The position numbers and the translations under genes were made by a program. DNA of 64,000 bases from Streptomyces sp. PCS3-D2 (GTDB lineage: Bacteria > Actinomycetota > Actinomycetes > Streptomycetales > Streptomycetaceae). The stretch is taken from contig NZ_CP097800.1 of assembly GCF_000612545.2 (NCBI RefSeq), positions 4,848,501 through 4,912,500 on the forward strand. The letters are read 5' to 3'. Under the pieces are notes generated by a model. The model was not told the origin of the DNA and ran no database searches. It saw nothing but the letters and a program-made list of their open reading frames with translations. Positions 43,455-53,158 of the stretch are shown here, piece by piece (positions within the stretch are counted from its first letter, which is position 1; each line of letters starts with the position of its first letter).

Positions 43455-44612
43455 TTACAGACCCATCGACTTGGCGATGATCGACTTCATGATCTCGCTG
43501 GTGCCGCCGTAGATGCGGTTGACGCGGTTGTCGGCGTACAGGCGGGCGATCGGGTACTCGTTCATGTAGCCGTAGCCGCCGTGCAGCTGGAGGCAGCGGT
43601 CGATGACGCGGTGCGCGACCTCGGTGCAGAACAGCTTCGCGGAGGCGGCCTCGGCCGGGGTCAGCTCGCCGGCGTCCAGGGCCTCCAGGGCACGGTCTGC
43701 GACGGCCTGGGCTGCGTCCACCTCGGCCTGGCAGGCGGCCAGTTCGAACTTGGTGTTCTGGAAGTGCGCGACGGGCTTGCCGAAGACGGTGCGCTCCGTG
43801 ACGTAACTCTGGGCGAACCGGACGGCCGCGGCGGCCTGGGCGTACGCACCGAAGGCGATGCCCCAGCGCTCGGAGGCGAGGTTGTGGCCGAGGTAGTAGA
43901 AGCCCTTGCCCTCCTCGCCCAGCAGGTCCTCGACCGGGACCTTCACGTCGACGAAGGCCAGTTCGGCGGTGTCGGAGGTCTTCAGGCCCAGCTTGTCGAG
44001 CTTGCGGCCGATGGAGTAGCCCTCGGACTTGGTGTCCACGGCGAACAGGGAGATGCCGAAGCGGCGGTCGTCCTCGCTCGGGGCGGAGGTGCGGGCGCAG
44101 ACGATCACGCGGTCGGCGTGCACGCCGCCGGTGATGAAGGTCTTGGCGCCGTTCAGGACGTAGTGGGTGCCGTCCTCGGAGAGCTTGGCGGTGGTCTTCA
44201 TGCCCGCGACGTCGGAGCCGGTGCCCGGCTCGGTCATGGCCAGCGCCCACATCTCCTCGCCGGAGACGAACTTCGGCAGGAAGCGCTTCTTCTGCTCGTC
44301 GTCGGCGAGCATCTTGATGTAGGGCAGGGCGAGCAGCACGTGCACGCCGGAGCCGCCGAAGTTCACGCCCGCGCGGGAGGTCTCCTCGTAGAGGACGGCC
44401 TCGAACTTGTGGGTGTCCAGGCCGGCGCCGCCGAACTCCTCGGGCACGTTGATGCCGAAGACGCCCAGCTCGCCGAGCTTGTAGTAGAAGTCGCGCGGCG
44501 CCTGGCCGGCGGCGAACCACTCGTCGTAGACGGGGACGACCTCGGCCTCGACGAAGGCGCGGATGGTCTCGCGGAACGCCTCGTGGTCCTCGTTGAAAAC
44601 GGTGCGGCGCAC
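43455..44612 (-). CDS. Acyl-CoA dehydrogenase lacking the usual C-terminal catalytic Glu
   Basis: The protein is 385 residues from GTG 44610-44612, with AAGGGAG 6 nt upstream. It has the full ACAD fold: N-terminal helical HEAFRETIRAFVEAEVVPVYDEW, WALAMTEPGTGSDVAGMKT for FAD/substrate, and LHGGYGYMNEYPIARLYADNRVNRI. The position usually occupied by the catalytic Glu in Y-E-G-T is Gly369 (YGGTSEI). Related long-chain, isovaleryl and citronellyl-type enzymes lack it there and use a glutamate elsewhere, so the protein need not be inactive. It is operonic with tesB. The upstream region has AAGCGCTT and ACCGGT palindromic cores, possible TetR sites. Confidence 0.87.
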   Translation of the reverse strand: MRRTVFNEDHEAFRETIRAFVEAEVVPVYDEWFAAGQAPRDFYYKLGELGVFGINVPEEFGGAGLDTHKFEAVLYEETSRAGVNFGGSGVHVLLALPYIKMLADDEQKKRFLPKFVSGEEMWALAMTEPGTGSDVAGMKTTAKLSEDGTHYVLNGAKTFITGGVHADRVIVCARTSAPSEDDRRFGISLFAVDTKSEGYSIGRKLDKLGLKTSDTAELAFVDVKVPVEDLLGEEGKGFYYLGHNLASERWGIAFGAYAQAAAAVRFAQSYVTERTVFGKPVAHFQNTKFELAACQAEVDAAQAVADRALEALDAGELTPAEAASAKLFCTEVAHRVIDRCLQLHGGYGYMNEYPIARLYADNRVNRIYGGTSEIMKSIIAKSMGL

Positions 44613-44650
44613 GGCCGGCTCCCTTCGGTCGCGGCGGTCCGCCGCCTATG

Positions 44651-44690
44651 GCTAAGCGCTTGCTCAGACTAAGTTACCGGTCGGTCAATC
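44651..44690. promoter_or_regulatory. Possible operator upstream of acyl-CoA dehydrogenase/tesB
   Basis: On the minus strand TGAGCAAGCGCTTAG contains palindrome AAGCGCTT (44654-44661), and a second core ACCGGT follows about 20 bp upstream. AGCAAGCGCTT-type elements are common TetR operators before fatty-acid genes in actinobacteria. The stop of the pucR-type gene falls inside this stretch. Confidence 0.35.
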
Positions 44691-46285
44691 TGGCTGTCCA
44701 GAGCGGAGCCGCCGCGGGTGGAGTGGGGTGGCTCACCCGCGTGGCCGACGGCGGTCGACGTGCCGCCTCCGTCCGGTCGCACCGCCCTGCCGCCCGCACG
44801 GCCGGGGTGCCGCGCGGCGTCCGCCCCACCGCCCGACGCCGCCCCGCCGGATGAGCCTGCGCCGCCGCTCCGCTCCAGGGTGCGCGGCTCCGGGGTGCGC
44901 AGCGCGAACCACAGCTCCATCCGGACGTCCGGGTCGTCCGCGTCCCGGTCCAGGAGTGCCGCGGCGCGGGCGATCCGCTGGCGCACGGTGTTGCGGTGCA
45001 CCCCCAGGGCGGCTGCCGCGCGGTCCCAGCTGCCGTGGTGCGCCAGCCAGGCCCGCAGCGTCTCGCGCAGCGCGGGGGAGAGCGGGCCGAGCAGGGCCTC
45101 GGCGTGGGCGCGGGCCTCGGCCTCCCCGACCAGGCCCGCGAAGCCGGTATCGGTGTGCCGGGCCAGCGGGGTGCGGGCCGCCTCCGCGCGCCGGAGGGCC
45201 CGCTCGGCCTGGGCGCCGGCGGCCGGCAGCGCGTCCGGCGCCGCCGGGGCGCTCACGCCCAGCCGCCAGCCGGGCTGCGCGCCGGGCTCCCGCTCGGTCA
45301 GCAGGCGTACGCCGCCCTCGTGCGGGTCCAGCAGTACGGCGCCCAGCGCGGCCGCCAGGGCCCGCGGGTCCCCGGTGCCGCGGGCGTGCACGGCGTACCA
45401 CGGCCCGGCCGCCAGGGCGGCGGCCGGATCCCCGTCGAGCAGCAGCCGGGTCAGGGTCGCGGCCTCGACCCCGGCGGGCCGCTCGGCGGTGAGCAGGGTC
45501 AGCAGTACGGCGGCCACCGAGGCCACGGTGTGGTCGCCGGGCGTGCGGGCCGGGGTCGCGGTGCCCAGCGCGGCCCGCCCGGCCAGGGCGTAGGCGGCCA
45601 GGTGGTGTCCGCCCGCCCGGTCCGTCGCCGTGGCGGGCCCGCCCTCGCGGCCGACCCGGGCCAGCAGCGCGGACAGCGCCTCCCGGGCGAGGGGCGGCAG
45701 CTCCGGGCCCGCCGTCCGGCCGCCCGGCCACAGGGCGACCGAGCCGCCCAGGCTCGCGGCGAGCCGGGCCAGCACCGCCGGGACCGGATCGGGCCGGGCC
45801 GCGGCCGCCGCCAGGGCCTGCTGGGCCTCGGTGGTCCGGCGCAGCTCCCGGGTCCGGGCCTCCGCGGTCAGCCGCCCCACCGCGCGGGCGACCGCCGAGA
45901 AGGGGGTCCGCGGGGGAACCTCCAGCAGCGGCAGCCCGTGCCGGGCGCAGGCTTCGACCAGTGCGGCCGGGACCTCCTCGTGCACCGGGGCCACGCCGAA
46001 GCCGAGGGCGGCCGCCCCCGCCCCGGCCAGCCGGGCCACGTACCCGTCGGGGTCCTCGGCCGGGCCCGCCCCGGCGGTCAGCAGCAGCTCGCCGCCGAGC
46101 AGGTAGGGGGAGGGGTCGGGCATCTCGGAGGCGTGCACGCCGTGCACCCCGGCGGCGGCCGGTCCGGCCAGGTGGCGCAGGCCGAGTTCCCGGTCGGCGA
46201 GCAGCGAGGTGAGGGACACCGGCGGGGTGAACGGCTCACCTGCCGGTCCGTTGCCGTACTCCGGATCACGAGCAGCGGCAGCCAT
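44669..46285 (-). CDS. PucR-family transcriptional regulator
   Basis: The protein is 538 residues from ATG 46283-46285, with GGAG 5 nt upstream. Residues ~20-150 are a PucR-type N-terminal domain ([19 protein letters not shown]). A GGDEF-like CdaR middle domain follows, then a C-terminal HTH_30 ([36 protein letters not shown]). The last ~60 residues are Gly/Ser/Arg-rich, unconserved and end in the promoter of the acyl-CoA dehydrogenase gene. PucR-type regulators control purine, amino-acid or polyamine catabolism. It is divergent from agmatinase, with twin CGTACAC repeats between, so it probably controls agmatine/guanidino use. Confidence 0.85.
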   Translation of the reverse strand: MAAAARDPEYGNGPAGEPFTPPVSLTSLLADRELGLRHLAGPAAAGVHGVHASEMPDPSPYLLGGELLLTAGAGPAEDPDGYVARLAGAGAAALGFGVAPVHEEVPAALVEACARHGLPLLEVPPRTPFSAVARAVGRLTAEARTRELRRTTEAQQALAAAAARPDPVPAVLARLAASLGGSVALWPGGRTAGPELPPLAREALSALLARVGREGGPATATDRAGGHHLAAYALAGRAALGTATPARTPGDHTVASVAAVLLTLLTAERPAGVEAATLTRLLLDGDPAAALAAGPWYAVHARGTGDPRALAAALGAVLLDPHEGGVRLLTEREPGAQPGWRLGVSAPAAPDALPAAGAQAERALRRAEAARTPLARHTDTGFAGLVGEAEARAHAEALLGPLSPALRETLRAWLAHHGSWDRAAAALGVHRNTVRQRIARAAALLDRDADDPDVRMELWFALRTPEPRTLERSGGAGSSGGAASGGGADAARHPGRAGGRAVRPDGGGTSTAVGHAGEPPHSTRGGSALDSQIDRPVT

Positions 46286-46293
46286 GGATACTC

Positions 46294-46331
46294 CGTACAC
46301 ATCAGCAGGGCCAGATGGATGAAACGTACAC
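46294..46331. promoter_or_regulatory. Twin CGTACAC repeats between pucR-type gene and agmatinase
   Basis: Two direct CGTACAC copies (46294-46300 and 46325-46331) are spaced exactly 31 bp start to start, about three helical turns. They lie in the 116-bp divergent intergenic region. Candidate operator for the PucR-type regulator. Confidence 0.45.
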
Positions 46332-46401
46332 TCCCCACCCGCGTGTGGCGCACTTACGCTCGAAGGACCGCACACGTCAGGCCAGAGAAAGAGGCACAGC
46401 C

Positions 46402-47364
46402 ATGAGCACGCAGCCGCGCGGACCCGTCGACTCCTCCCGCATCCCGCGCTACGCGGGCCCGGCGACCTTCGCCCGGCTGCCCCGCCTCGACGAGGTCGGC
46501 TCCGCCGACGTCGCCGTCGTCGGCGTGCCCTTCGACTCCGGCGTCTCCTACCGCCCCGGCGCCCGCTTCGGCGGCAACGCCATCCGCGAGGCCTCCCGCC
46601 TGCTGCGCCCCTACAACCCGGCGCAGGACGCCTCCCCCTTCGCCCTCGCGCAGGTCGCGGACGCCGGTGACATCGCGGTGAACCCCTTCAACATCAACGA
46701 GGCCGTCGAGACGGTGGAGGCCGCTGCCGACGAGCTCCTCGCGGGCGGCTCCCGCCTGATGACCCTCGGCGGCGACCACACCATCGCCCTCCCGCTGCTC
46801 CGCTCCGTCGCCAAGAAGCACGGTCCGGTCGCCCTGCTGCACTTCGACGCGCACCTGGACACCTGGGACACCTACTTCGGCGCCGAGTACACCCACGGCA
46901 CGCCGTTCCGCCGCGCCGTCGAGGAAGGCATCCTCGACACCGAGGCCCTCTCCCACGTCGGCACCCGCGGCCCGCTGTACGGCAAGCAGGACCTCGACGA
47001 CGACGCGAAGATGGGCTTCGGCATCGTCACCTCGGCGGACGTCTACCGCCGCGGCGCCGACGAGGTCGCCGACCAGCTGCGCCAGCGCATCGGCGACCGC
47101 CCGCTCTACATCTCCATCGACATCGACGTCCTGGACCCGGCGCACGCGCCCGGCACCGGCACCCCCGAGGCGGGCGGCATGACCTCCCGCGAGCTGCTGG
47201 AGATCATCCGCGGATTGTCCTCCTGCAACCTCGTTTCCGCCGACGTGGTCGAGGTCGCCCCGGCGTACGATCACGCGGAGATCACCTCGGTCGCGGCCTC
47301 GCACACCGCGTACGAGCTCACCACCATCATGAGCCGCCAGATCGCGGCGTCGAAGGCGAAGTAG
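46402..47364 (+). CDS. speB: Agmatinase / ureohydrolase family
   Basis: The protein is 320 residues from ATG 46402 (AGAGG upstream). It is a Mn-dependent ureohydrolase releasing urea from agmatine or a related guanidino compound. Metal ligands are visible in [21 protein letters not shown] and [20 protein letters not shown], with [17 protein letters not shown] near the N-terminus typical of agmatinase rather than arginase. Family members have been found to be guanidinobutyrases or guanidinases, so the exact substrate is open. It is probably cotranscribed with the ThDP enzyme 48 bp downstream and controlled by the divergent PucR-type protein. Confidence 0.92.
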   Translation: MSTQPRGPVDSSRIPRYAGPATFARLPRLDEVGSADVAVVGVPFDSGVSYRPGARFGGNAIREASRLLRPYNPAQDASPFALAQVADAGDIAVNPFNINEAVETVEAAADELLAGGSRLMTLGGDHTIALPLLRSVAKKHGPVALLHFDAHLDTWDTYFGAEYTHGTPFRRAVEEGILDTEALSHVGTRGPLYGKQDLDDDAKMGFGIVTSADVYRRGADEVADQLRQRIGDRPLYISIDIDVLDPAHAPGTGTPEAGGMTSRELLEIIRGLSSCNLVSADVVEVAPAYDHAEITSVAASHTAYELTTIMSRQIAASKAK

Positions 47365-47412
47365 GCCGAAGGCGAAGCAAGGCGAGGCGAAGCAAGAAGG
47401 GCACCGCACCCC

Positions 47413-49098
47413 GTGACGCACGACCACGACCTGGTACTCCGTCCCACCGCGGCCCAGACGGCCGCCGCGCTCGCGCCGCCGCCGGGGCGCACGGGCGGAG
47501 ACCTGGTCGTGGAGACGCTGCGCTCGCTGGGCGCCACCACCGTGTTCGGACTGCCGGGGCAGCACGCCCTCGGCCTCTTCGACGCGGTGGGGCGCTCCGA
47601 CCTGCGGCTGGTCACCCTGCGGGTGGAGAACAACGCCGGATTCGCGGCGGACGCGTACGGCCGGATCACCGGCGAGGCGGCACCCCTCCTGCTGTCCACC
47701 GGCCCCGGCGCGCTCACCGCCCTGCCGGCTCTGGCGGAGGCGGCGGCGGCCTCCGCGCCGGTGCTCGCCATCTCCTCCCAGGTGCCGGTCGCAGGCCTCG
47801 GCGGCGGGCGGCGCGGCCACCTGCACGAGCTGCGCGACCAGTCCGCGTCCTTCCGCGACGTGGTCAAGTCGGTCCACGAGGCGCGCACCGCCTCCCAGAT
47901 CCCCTCGGTCGTCGCCGAGGCCTGGGAGTCAGCGCTCACGGCCCCGCACGGCCCGGTCTGGGTGGAGATCCCGGAGGACGTCCTGCAGTCGGAGACGATC
48001 GTCCCGCAGGTCACGGGCATGGACGCGACCCCGCACGAGCTCGCGCCCCGCCCGGAGCTGACCGCGCTGGCCGCCCACTGGCTGTCGCGGGCCTCCCGCC
48101 CGGTGATCATCGCGGGCGGCGGGGTCGTCCGCTCCGACGCCTCCGGCAAGCTCAGGCAGCTGGCGGAGCGGCTGGGCGCACCCGTGGTCACCACCTTCGG
48201 CGGCAAGGGCGCCTTCCCCTGGACGCACCCGCTGTCCCTCCAGTCCTGGCTGGAGGACCGCCACATGACGGACTTCCTGGAGGACGCCGACGTGCTCCTC
48301 GTCGTCGGCTCGGGCCTGGGCGAGCTGTCCTCGAACTACCACACCTTCTTCCCCACGGGCCGGATCGTCCAGATCGACGCGGACCTCGGCAAGCTGGAGT
48401 CCAACCACCCGGCCCTGGGCATCCACGCCGACGCCCGCCTCGCCCTCCAGGCGCTGCTGGAGACCGTGGACGAGCGGCAGGACGACCACGCCCCCGAGCG
48501 GGTCCGCATGGTCCTGGAGGACATCGCGGCCCGCCTCGCGGACCAGGACCTGGCCCTGGAGCAGTCCCTCCTGGCCTCGATCCGGACCGCGCTGCCGGCC
48601 CGCTCGCCGTCCTTCTGGGACATGACGATCCTGTCCTACTGGGCGTGGTCGGCCTTCGACGCCAGGCACCCCAACACCATGCACTCGGCCCAGGGCGCGG
48701 GCGGCCTCGGCTACGCCTTCCCGGCGGCCCTCGGCGCCTGCGTCGCGGAGCCGGGCACCCCGGTGCTCGCCGTCTCGGGGGACGGCGGCGCGATGTACTC
48801 GCTCGCGGAGCTGGCGACGGCCCGGCAGCACGATCTGGACGTCACCTGGCTGATCGTGGACGACGGCGGCTACGGCATCCTGCGCGCGTACATGACCGAC
48901 GCCTTCGAAGGCCGCACCACGGGCACGGACCTCACCCGCCCGGACTTCGCCGCCCTGGCGCGGTCCTTCGGCGTCCCGGCGGCCACGACCACCCCGGAGT
49001 CGCTGACGGGTGACCTCAGGAAGGCCCTCGCCACCCCGGGCCCCTCGGTCCTGGTCCTCCCGGCCACCCTCAGGATGTTCGCCCCCACCCACCTCTGA
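47413..49098 (+). CDS. Thiamine-diphosphate-dependent enzyme, acetolactate synthase-like
   Basis: The protein is 561 residues from GTG 47413. It has three-domain ThDP architecture: a PYR domain (FGLPGQHALGLFDAVG, with the catalytic Glu in LRVENNAGFAADAYGR), a central Rossmann-like domain (AGGGVVRSDASGKLRQLAERLG), and a PP domain with the GDGGAMYSLAELATARQ metal-binding G-D-G motif and IVDDGGYG. Unlike biosynthetic IlvB it lacks an adjacent small subunit, and E-N-N-A replaces the usual H-E-x-x-A. Its fixed place behind agmatinase suggests action on a catabolic 2-keto acid or aldehyde derived from guanidino or polyamine breakdown. The reaction is not established. Confidence 0.8.
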   Translation: MTHDHDLVLRPTAAQTAAALAPPPGRTGGDLVVETLRSLGATTVFGLPGQHALGLFDAVGRSDLRLVTLRVENNAGFAADAYGRITGEAAPLLLSTGPGALTALPALAEAAAASAPVLAISSQVPVAGLGGGRRGHLHELRDQSASFRDVVKSVHEARTASQIPSVVAEAWESALTAPHGPVWVEIPEDVLQSETIVPQVTGMDATPHELAPRPELTALAAHWLSRASRPVIIAGGGVVRSDASGKLRQLAERLGAPVVTTFGGKGAFPWTHPLSLQSWLEDRHMTDFLEDADVLLVVGSGLGELSSNYHTFFPTGRIVQIDADLGKLESNHPALGIHADARLALQALLETVDERQDDHAPERVRMVLEDIAARLADQDLALEQSLLASIRTALPARSPSFWDMTILSYWAWSAFDARHPNTMHSAQGAGGLGYAFPAALGACVAEPGTPVLAVSGDGGAMYSLAELATARQHDLDVTWLIVDDGGYGILRAYMTDAFEGRTTGTDLTRPDFAALARSFGVPAATTTPESLTGDLRKALATPGPSVLVLPATLRMFAPTHL

Positions 49099-49283
49099 AC
49101 CCGTACCCGTCTGAACCCGTACCCGCGCGAAGCGGCCCCGCGACCCGGACGGACCACGAACCGGGGCTCCCCGGGTGCGCCGGAGGCGCCCGGAGTACAC
49201 GTTCGAATGGTTGCGGCGGGATGAAATCCGCCGGTCGGGGCGTTCCCGCTTCCGGCAGGACAGGACCGAACGGGGAGGCCTAC

Positions 49284-52200
49284 GTGGCGGCGGCACAGAC
49301 AGCGGCGGGGGAGAAACGGGGCTGGGTCAGGCGGCTGGCCGCCCACACCTGGCGGTACAGGGCGAACGTGCTGCTCGCGCTCGGCTCCTCGCTGGCGGGG
49401 ATGGCCGTCATGGCGCTCGTGCCGCTGGTCACCAAGGTGATCATCGACGACGTCATCGGGGACCGCTCCAAGCCCATGGGTCCCTGGGCGGGGATGCTCG
49501 TGGCCGCGGCCCTGCTCGTGTACGTGCTCACCTACATACGCCGGTACTACGGCGGACGCCTCGCCCTCGACGTGCAGCACGACCTGCGCACCGAGATGTA
49601 CGACACCATCTCCCGCCTCGACGGGCGGCGCCAGGACGAGCTGTCCACCGGGCAGGTCGTCGGGCGCGCCACCACGGACCTGCAGCTGATCCAGGGCCTG
49701 CTCTTCATGCTCCCGATGACCATCGGGAACTTCCTGCTCTTCGGGATATCCCTCGGGATCATGCTGTGGCTGTCGCCGCTGCTGACCGTCGTCGCGCTGC
49801 TGATGGCGCCCGCGCTCTGGTTCATCGCCAAGCGCAGCCGCAGGAAGCTCTTCCCCGCCACCTGGTACGCGCAGAGCCAGGCGGCCGCGGTCGCGAGCGT
49901 GGTCGACGGGGCCGTGACCGGCGTACGCGTCGTCAAGGGCTTCGGCCAGGAGGATCAGGAGACCGGCAAGCTCCGCGAGGCCGGGCGCCGGCTGTTCGCC
50001 GGGCGGATGCGGGCCATCCGCCTCAACTCGCGCTACACCCCCGCCCTCCAGGCCGTGCCCGCGCTCGCCCAGGTCGCCATGCTGGCCCTCGGCGGCTGGA
50101 TGGCCACCGAAGGGCAGGTCACCCTCGGCACCTTCGTCGCCTTCTCCACCTACCTCGCGCAGCTCGTCGGCCCCGTCCGCATGCTCGCCATGGTCCTCAC
50201 CGTCGCCCAGCAGGCCCGGGCCGGCGCGGAGCGGGTCTTCGAGCTCATCGACACCGAGCCCGCGATCCGGGAGGGCGTACACGAACTGCCCGCCGACGCG
50301 CCCGCCACCGTCGAGTTCGAGGACGTCCGCTTCGGCTACGACCCCGAGCGGCCCGTCCTCGACGGCTTCTCGCTGTCGGTGGCGGAGGGCGAGACCGTCG
50401 CCGTCGTCGGCGCCTCGGGCAGCGGGAAGTCCACCGTCTCCCTCCTCATGCCGCGCTTCTACGACGCCGACCGCGGCACCGTCCGCATCGGTGGTCACGA
50501 CGTCCGCGAGCTGACCTACGCGTCCCTGCGCGGCGCGATCGGCCTCGTCCCCGAGGACTCCTTCCTCTTCTCCGACACCATCCGGGCGAACATCGCCTAC
50601 GGGCATCCCGGCGCCACCGACGAGCAGATCCGGGCCGCCGCCCGCGCCGCCCAGGCCGACGGATTCGTCCGGGCGCTGCCCGCCGGGTACGACACCAAGG
50701 TCGGCGAGCAGGGCCTGACCCTCTCCGGCGGCCAGCGCCAGCGCATCGCCCTGGCCCGCGCCATCCTCACCGACCCCCGGCTGCTGCTCCTCGACGACGC
50801 CACCTCCGCCGTGGACGCCCGCGTCGAGCACGAGATCCACGAGGCCCTGCGCGCCGTCATGGCCGGCCGGACCACCCTGCTGATCGCCCACCGCCGCTCC
50901 ACGCTCGCGCTGGCCGACCGGATCGCCGTGCTGGACCGCGGGCGGCTCGCCGAGATCGGGACGCACGAGGAGCTCCAGAAGCGCTCGCCGCTCTACCGCA
51001 GGCTGCTGACCGACCCCGACGCGCTCGGCGCCGGTTCGCCGCGGACCCCGGACGCCCTCGCGATGGCCGAGTTCGAGAGCGAGCTCGACCGCGACCTCGA
51101 ACGCGACATCGAGCTGGAAGCCGAGATCGACTCCGAGCCCGTCAACGCCAAGCGCAGGGTCCCCGCCGGGATCACCCCCGAGCTGTGGCGCCGACGTGAG
51201 GAGCCGGACACGGCGACCGGCCCCGGCACCGCCCCCGCCGCCGGTGCGGGGGTGCCCGGAGCCGGCCACTCGATGGCCGGTGCGGTGGCCGGGACGCCCG
51301 CCACTCCCGAACTGCTCGCCCAGGTGGCCGCGCTGCCGCCCGCCGACGACCGGCCCGACGTGGACGAGACCCGCGCGGCCGCCGCCGAGGACAGCTATGG
51401 GCTGCGCCGCCTGCTCAGGGGGTTCTGGGCACCGCTCGCCATCAGCCTCGCCCTCGTGGCCGTGGACGCGGGATCCGGACTGCTCCTGCCGATCCTGATC
51501 CGCCACGGCATCGACCAGGGCGTGGAAGCGGCCGTGCTCGGCGCCGTCTGGGTGGCCGCCGGGCTCGCCCTCGCCGTCGTCGTCGCCCAGTGGGCCGCAC
51601 AGTTCGCCGAGACCCGGATGACGGGCCGCACCGGCGAGCGCGTCCTGTACTCCCTCCGCGTCAAGATCTTCGCCCAGCTCCAGCGGCTGGGGCTCGACTA
51701 CTACGAGCGCGAGCTGACCGGCAAGATCATGACCCGGATGACCACGGACGTGGACTCGCTGTCCACGTTCCTCCAGACCGGGCTGGTCACGGCCGTCGTC
51801 TCCGTCTTCACCTTCTTCGGGATCCTGATCGCCCTGCTCGTCCTGGACGTCGAGCTCGCGCTGATCGTCTTCGCGACCCTCCCCGTCCTGGTCGTCGGGA
51901 CGATCGTGTTCCGCCGCAGGTCGGTCGCCGCCTACGAGCTCGCCCGCGACCGGGTCAGCCTGGTCAACGCCGACCTCCAGGAGTCCGTCTCCGGCCTGCG
52001 CATCGTGCAGGCCTTCCGCCGCGAGGGCTCCGGCGCCACCCGCTTCGCCGAGCGCAGCGACTCCTACCGGCAGGCCCGGGTCCGCGGCCAGTGGCTGATA
52101 TCGGTCTACTTCCCGTTCGTCCAGCTCCTGTCCTCGGCCGCCGCGGCCGCCGTGCTCATCGTCGGCGCGGGCCGGGTCGAGGCCGGGACGCTCACCACCG

Positions 52201-53141
52201 GCGCCCTCGTCGCGTACCTGCTCTACATCGACCTCTTCTTCGCCCCGGTCCAGCAGCTCTCCCAGGTCTTCGACGGTTACCAGCAGGCCACCGTCTCCCT
52301 CGGCCGCATCCAGGGGCTGCTGCGGGAGCCCACCACCACCCCGCGGCCCGCCGCCCCGCGTGAACTGCCGGAGCTGCGCGGCGAGATCGCCTTCGAGAAC
52401 GTCCGCTTCCAGTACGGGACGGCCGCCGAACGCGGCGAGAAGGGCGACGCCCTGGCCGGGATCAGCCTGCGCATACCCGCCGGGCAGACCGTGGCCTTCG
52501 TCGGCGAGACCGGGGCGGGGAAGTCCACGCTGGTGAAGATGGTGGCCCGGTTCTACGACCCGACCTCCGGGCGGATCACCGCCGACGGCACCGACCTGCG
52601 GGAGCTCGACCTGACGGAGTACCGCCACCGGCTGGGCGTCGTCCCCCAGGAGTCGTACCTCTTCCCGGGGACGGTTCGCGACGCCATCGCCTACGGTCGG
52701 CCGGACGCGAGCGACGCCGAGGTGGAGGCCGCGGCCCGCGCGGTCGGCGCCCACGCCATGATCGCCACCCTGGACGGCGGCTACCTGCACACCGTCGCCG
52801 AGCGCGGCCGCAACCTCTCCGCGGGCCAGCGCCAGCTGATCGCGCTGGCCCGCGCCGAGCTGGTCGACCCGGATGTGCTGCTGCTGGACGAGGCCACCGC
52901 CGCCCTCGACCTGGCCACCGAGGCCCAGGTCAACCGGGCGACGGACCGGCTGGCGGGTCGGCGCACCACCCTGGTCGTGGCGCACCGGCTGACCACCGCC
53001 GCGCGCGCCGACCGGGTCGTCGTGATGGACCGGGGCCGCGTCGTCGAGGACGGCCCGCACGCCGACCTCCTCGCGCTCGGCGGGCGGTACGCGGAGCTGT
53101 GGCGCACCTTCGTCGGGGAGGACGAGCACGCGGCGGCCTGA
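49284..53141 (+). CDS. Fused heterodimer-type ABC exporter (TMD-NBD-TMD-NBD)
   Basis: The protein is 1,285 residues from GTG 49284 (GGGGAGG 5 nt upstream). Each half has six TM helices and an NBD. NBD1: Walker A GASGSGKS (376-383), LSGGQ, and Walker B LLLLDD with Asp505 in place of the catalytic Glu. NBD2: GETGAGKS, degenerate signature LSAGQ, and Walker B with the normal Glu1203. So one composite ATP site is degenerate and one is competent, the pattern of TM287/288- and BmrCD-like exporters, here joined in one chain by a ~150-residue Glu/Pro/Ala-rich linker (about 590-720). Substrate is unknown; multidrug or lipid export is likely. Confidence 0.92.
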   Translation: MAAAQTAAGEKRGWVRRLAAHTWRYRANVLLALGSSLAGMAVMALVPLVTKVIIDDVIGDRSKPMGPWAGMLVAAALLVYVLTYIRRYYGGRLALDVQHDLRTEMYDTISRLDGRRQDELSTGQVVGRATTDLQLIQGLLFMLPMTIGNFLLFGISLGIMLWLSPLLTVVALLMAPALWFIAKRSRRKLFPATWYAQSQAAAVASVVDGAVTGVRVVKGFGQEDQETGKLREAGRRLFAGRMRAIRLNSRYTPALQAVPALAQVAMLALGGWMATEGQVTLGTFVAFSTYLAQLVGPVRMLAMVLTVAQQARAGAERVFELIDTEPAIREGVHELPADAPATVEFEDVRFGYDPERPVLDGFSLSVAEGETVAVVGASGSGKSTVSLLMPRFYDADRGTVRIGGHDVRELTYASLRGAIGLVPEDSFLFSDTIRANIAYGHPGATDEQIRAAARAAQADGFVRALPAGYDTKVGEQGLTLSGGQRQRIALARAILTDPRLLLLDDATSAVDARVEHEIHEALRAVMAGRTTLLIAHRRSTLALADRIAVLDRGRLAEIGTHEELQKRSPLYRRLLTDPDALGAGSPRTPDALAMAEFESELDRDLERDIELEAEIDSEPVNAKRRVPAGITPELWRRREEPDTATGPGTAPAAGAGVPGAGHSMAGAVAGTPATPELLAQVAALPPADDRPDVDETRAAAAEDSYGLRRLLRGFWAPLAISLALVAVDAGSGLLLPILIRHGIDQGVEAAVLGAVWVAAGLALAVVVAQWAAQFAETRMTGRTGERVLYSLRVKIFAQLQRLGLDYYERELTGKIMTRMTTDVDSLSTFLQTGLVTAVVSVFTFFGILIALLVLDVELALIVFATLPVLVVGTIVFRRRSVAAYELARDRVSLVNADLQESVSGLRIVQAFRREGSGATRFAERSDSYRQARVRGQWLISVYFPFVQLLSSAAAAAVLIVGAGRVEAGTLTTGALVAYLLYIDLFFAPVQQLSQVFDGYQQATVSLGRIQGLLREPTTTPRPAAPRELPELRGEIAFENVRFQYGTAAERGEKGDALAGISLRIPAGQTVAFVGETGAGKSTLVKMVARFYDPTSGRITADGTDLRELDLTEYRHRLGVVPQESYLFPGTVRDAIAYGRPDASDAEVEAAARAVGAHAMIATLDGGYLHTVAERGRNLSAGQRQLIALARAELVDPDVLLLDEATAALDLATEAQVNRATDRLAGRRTTLVVAHRLTTAARADRVVVMDRGRVVEDGPHADLLALGGRYAELWRTFVGEDEHAAA

Positions 53142-53158
53142 AGGGCAGGGCCCCCGGG

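Noticed and set aside
47351-47400. GGCGAAG repeats after agmatinase as an attachment site
   Set aside because: Very short, imperfect, within an operon, and no partner copy or integrase was seen.
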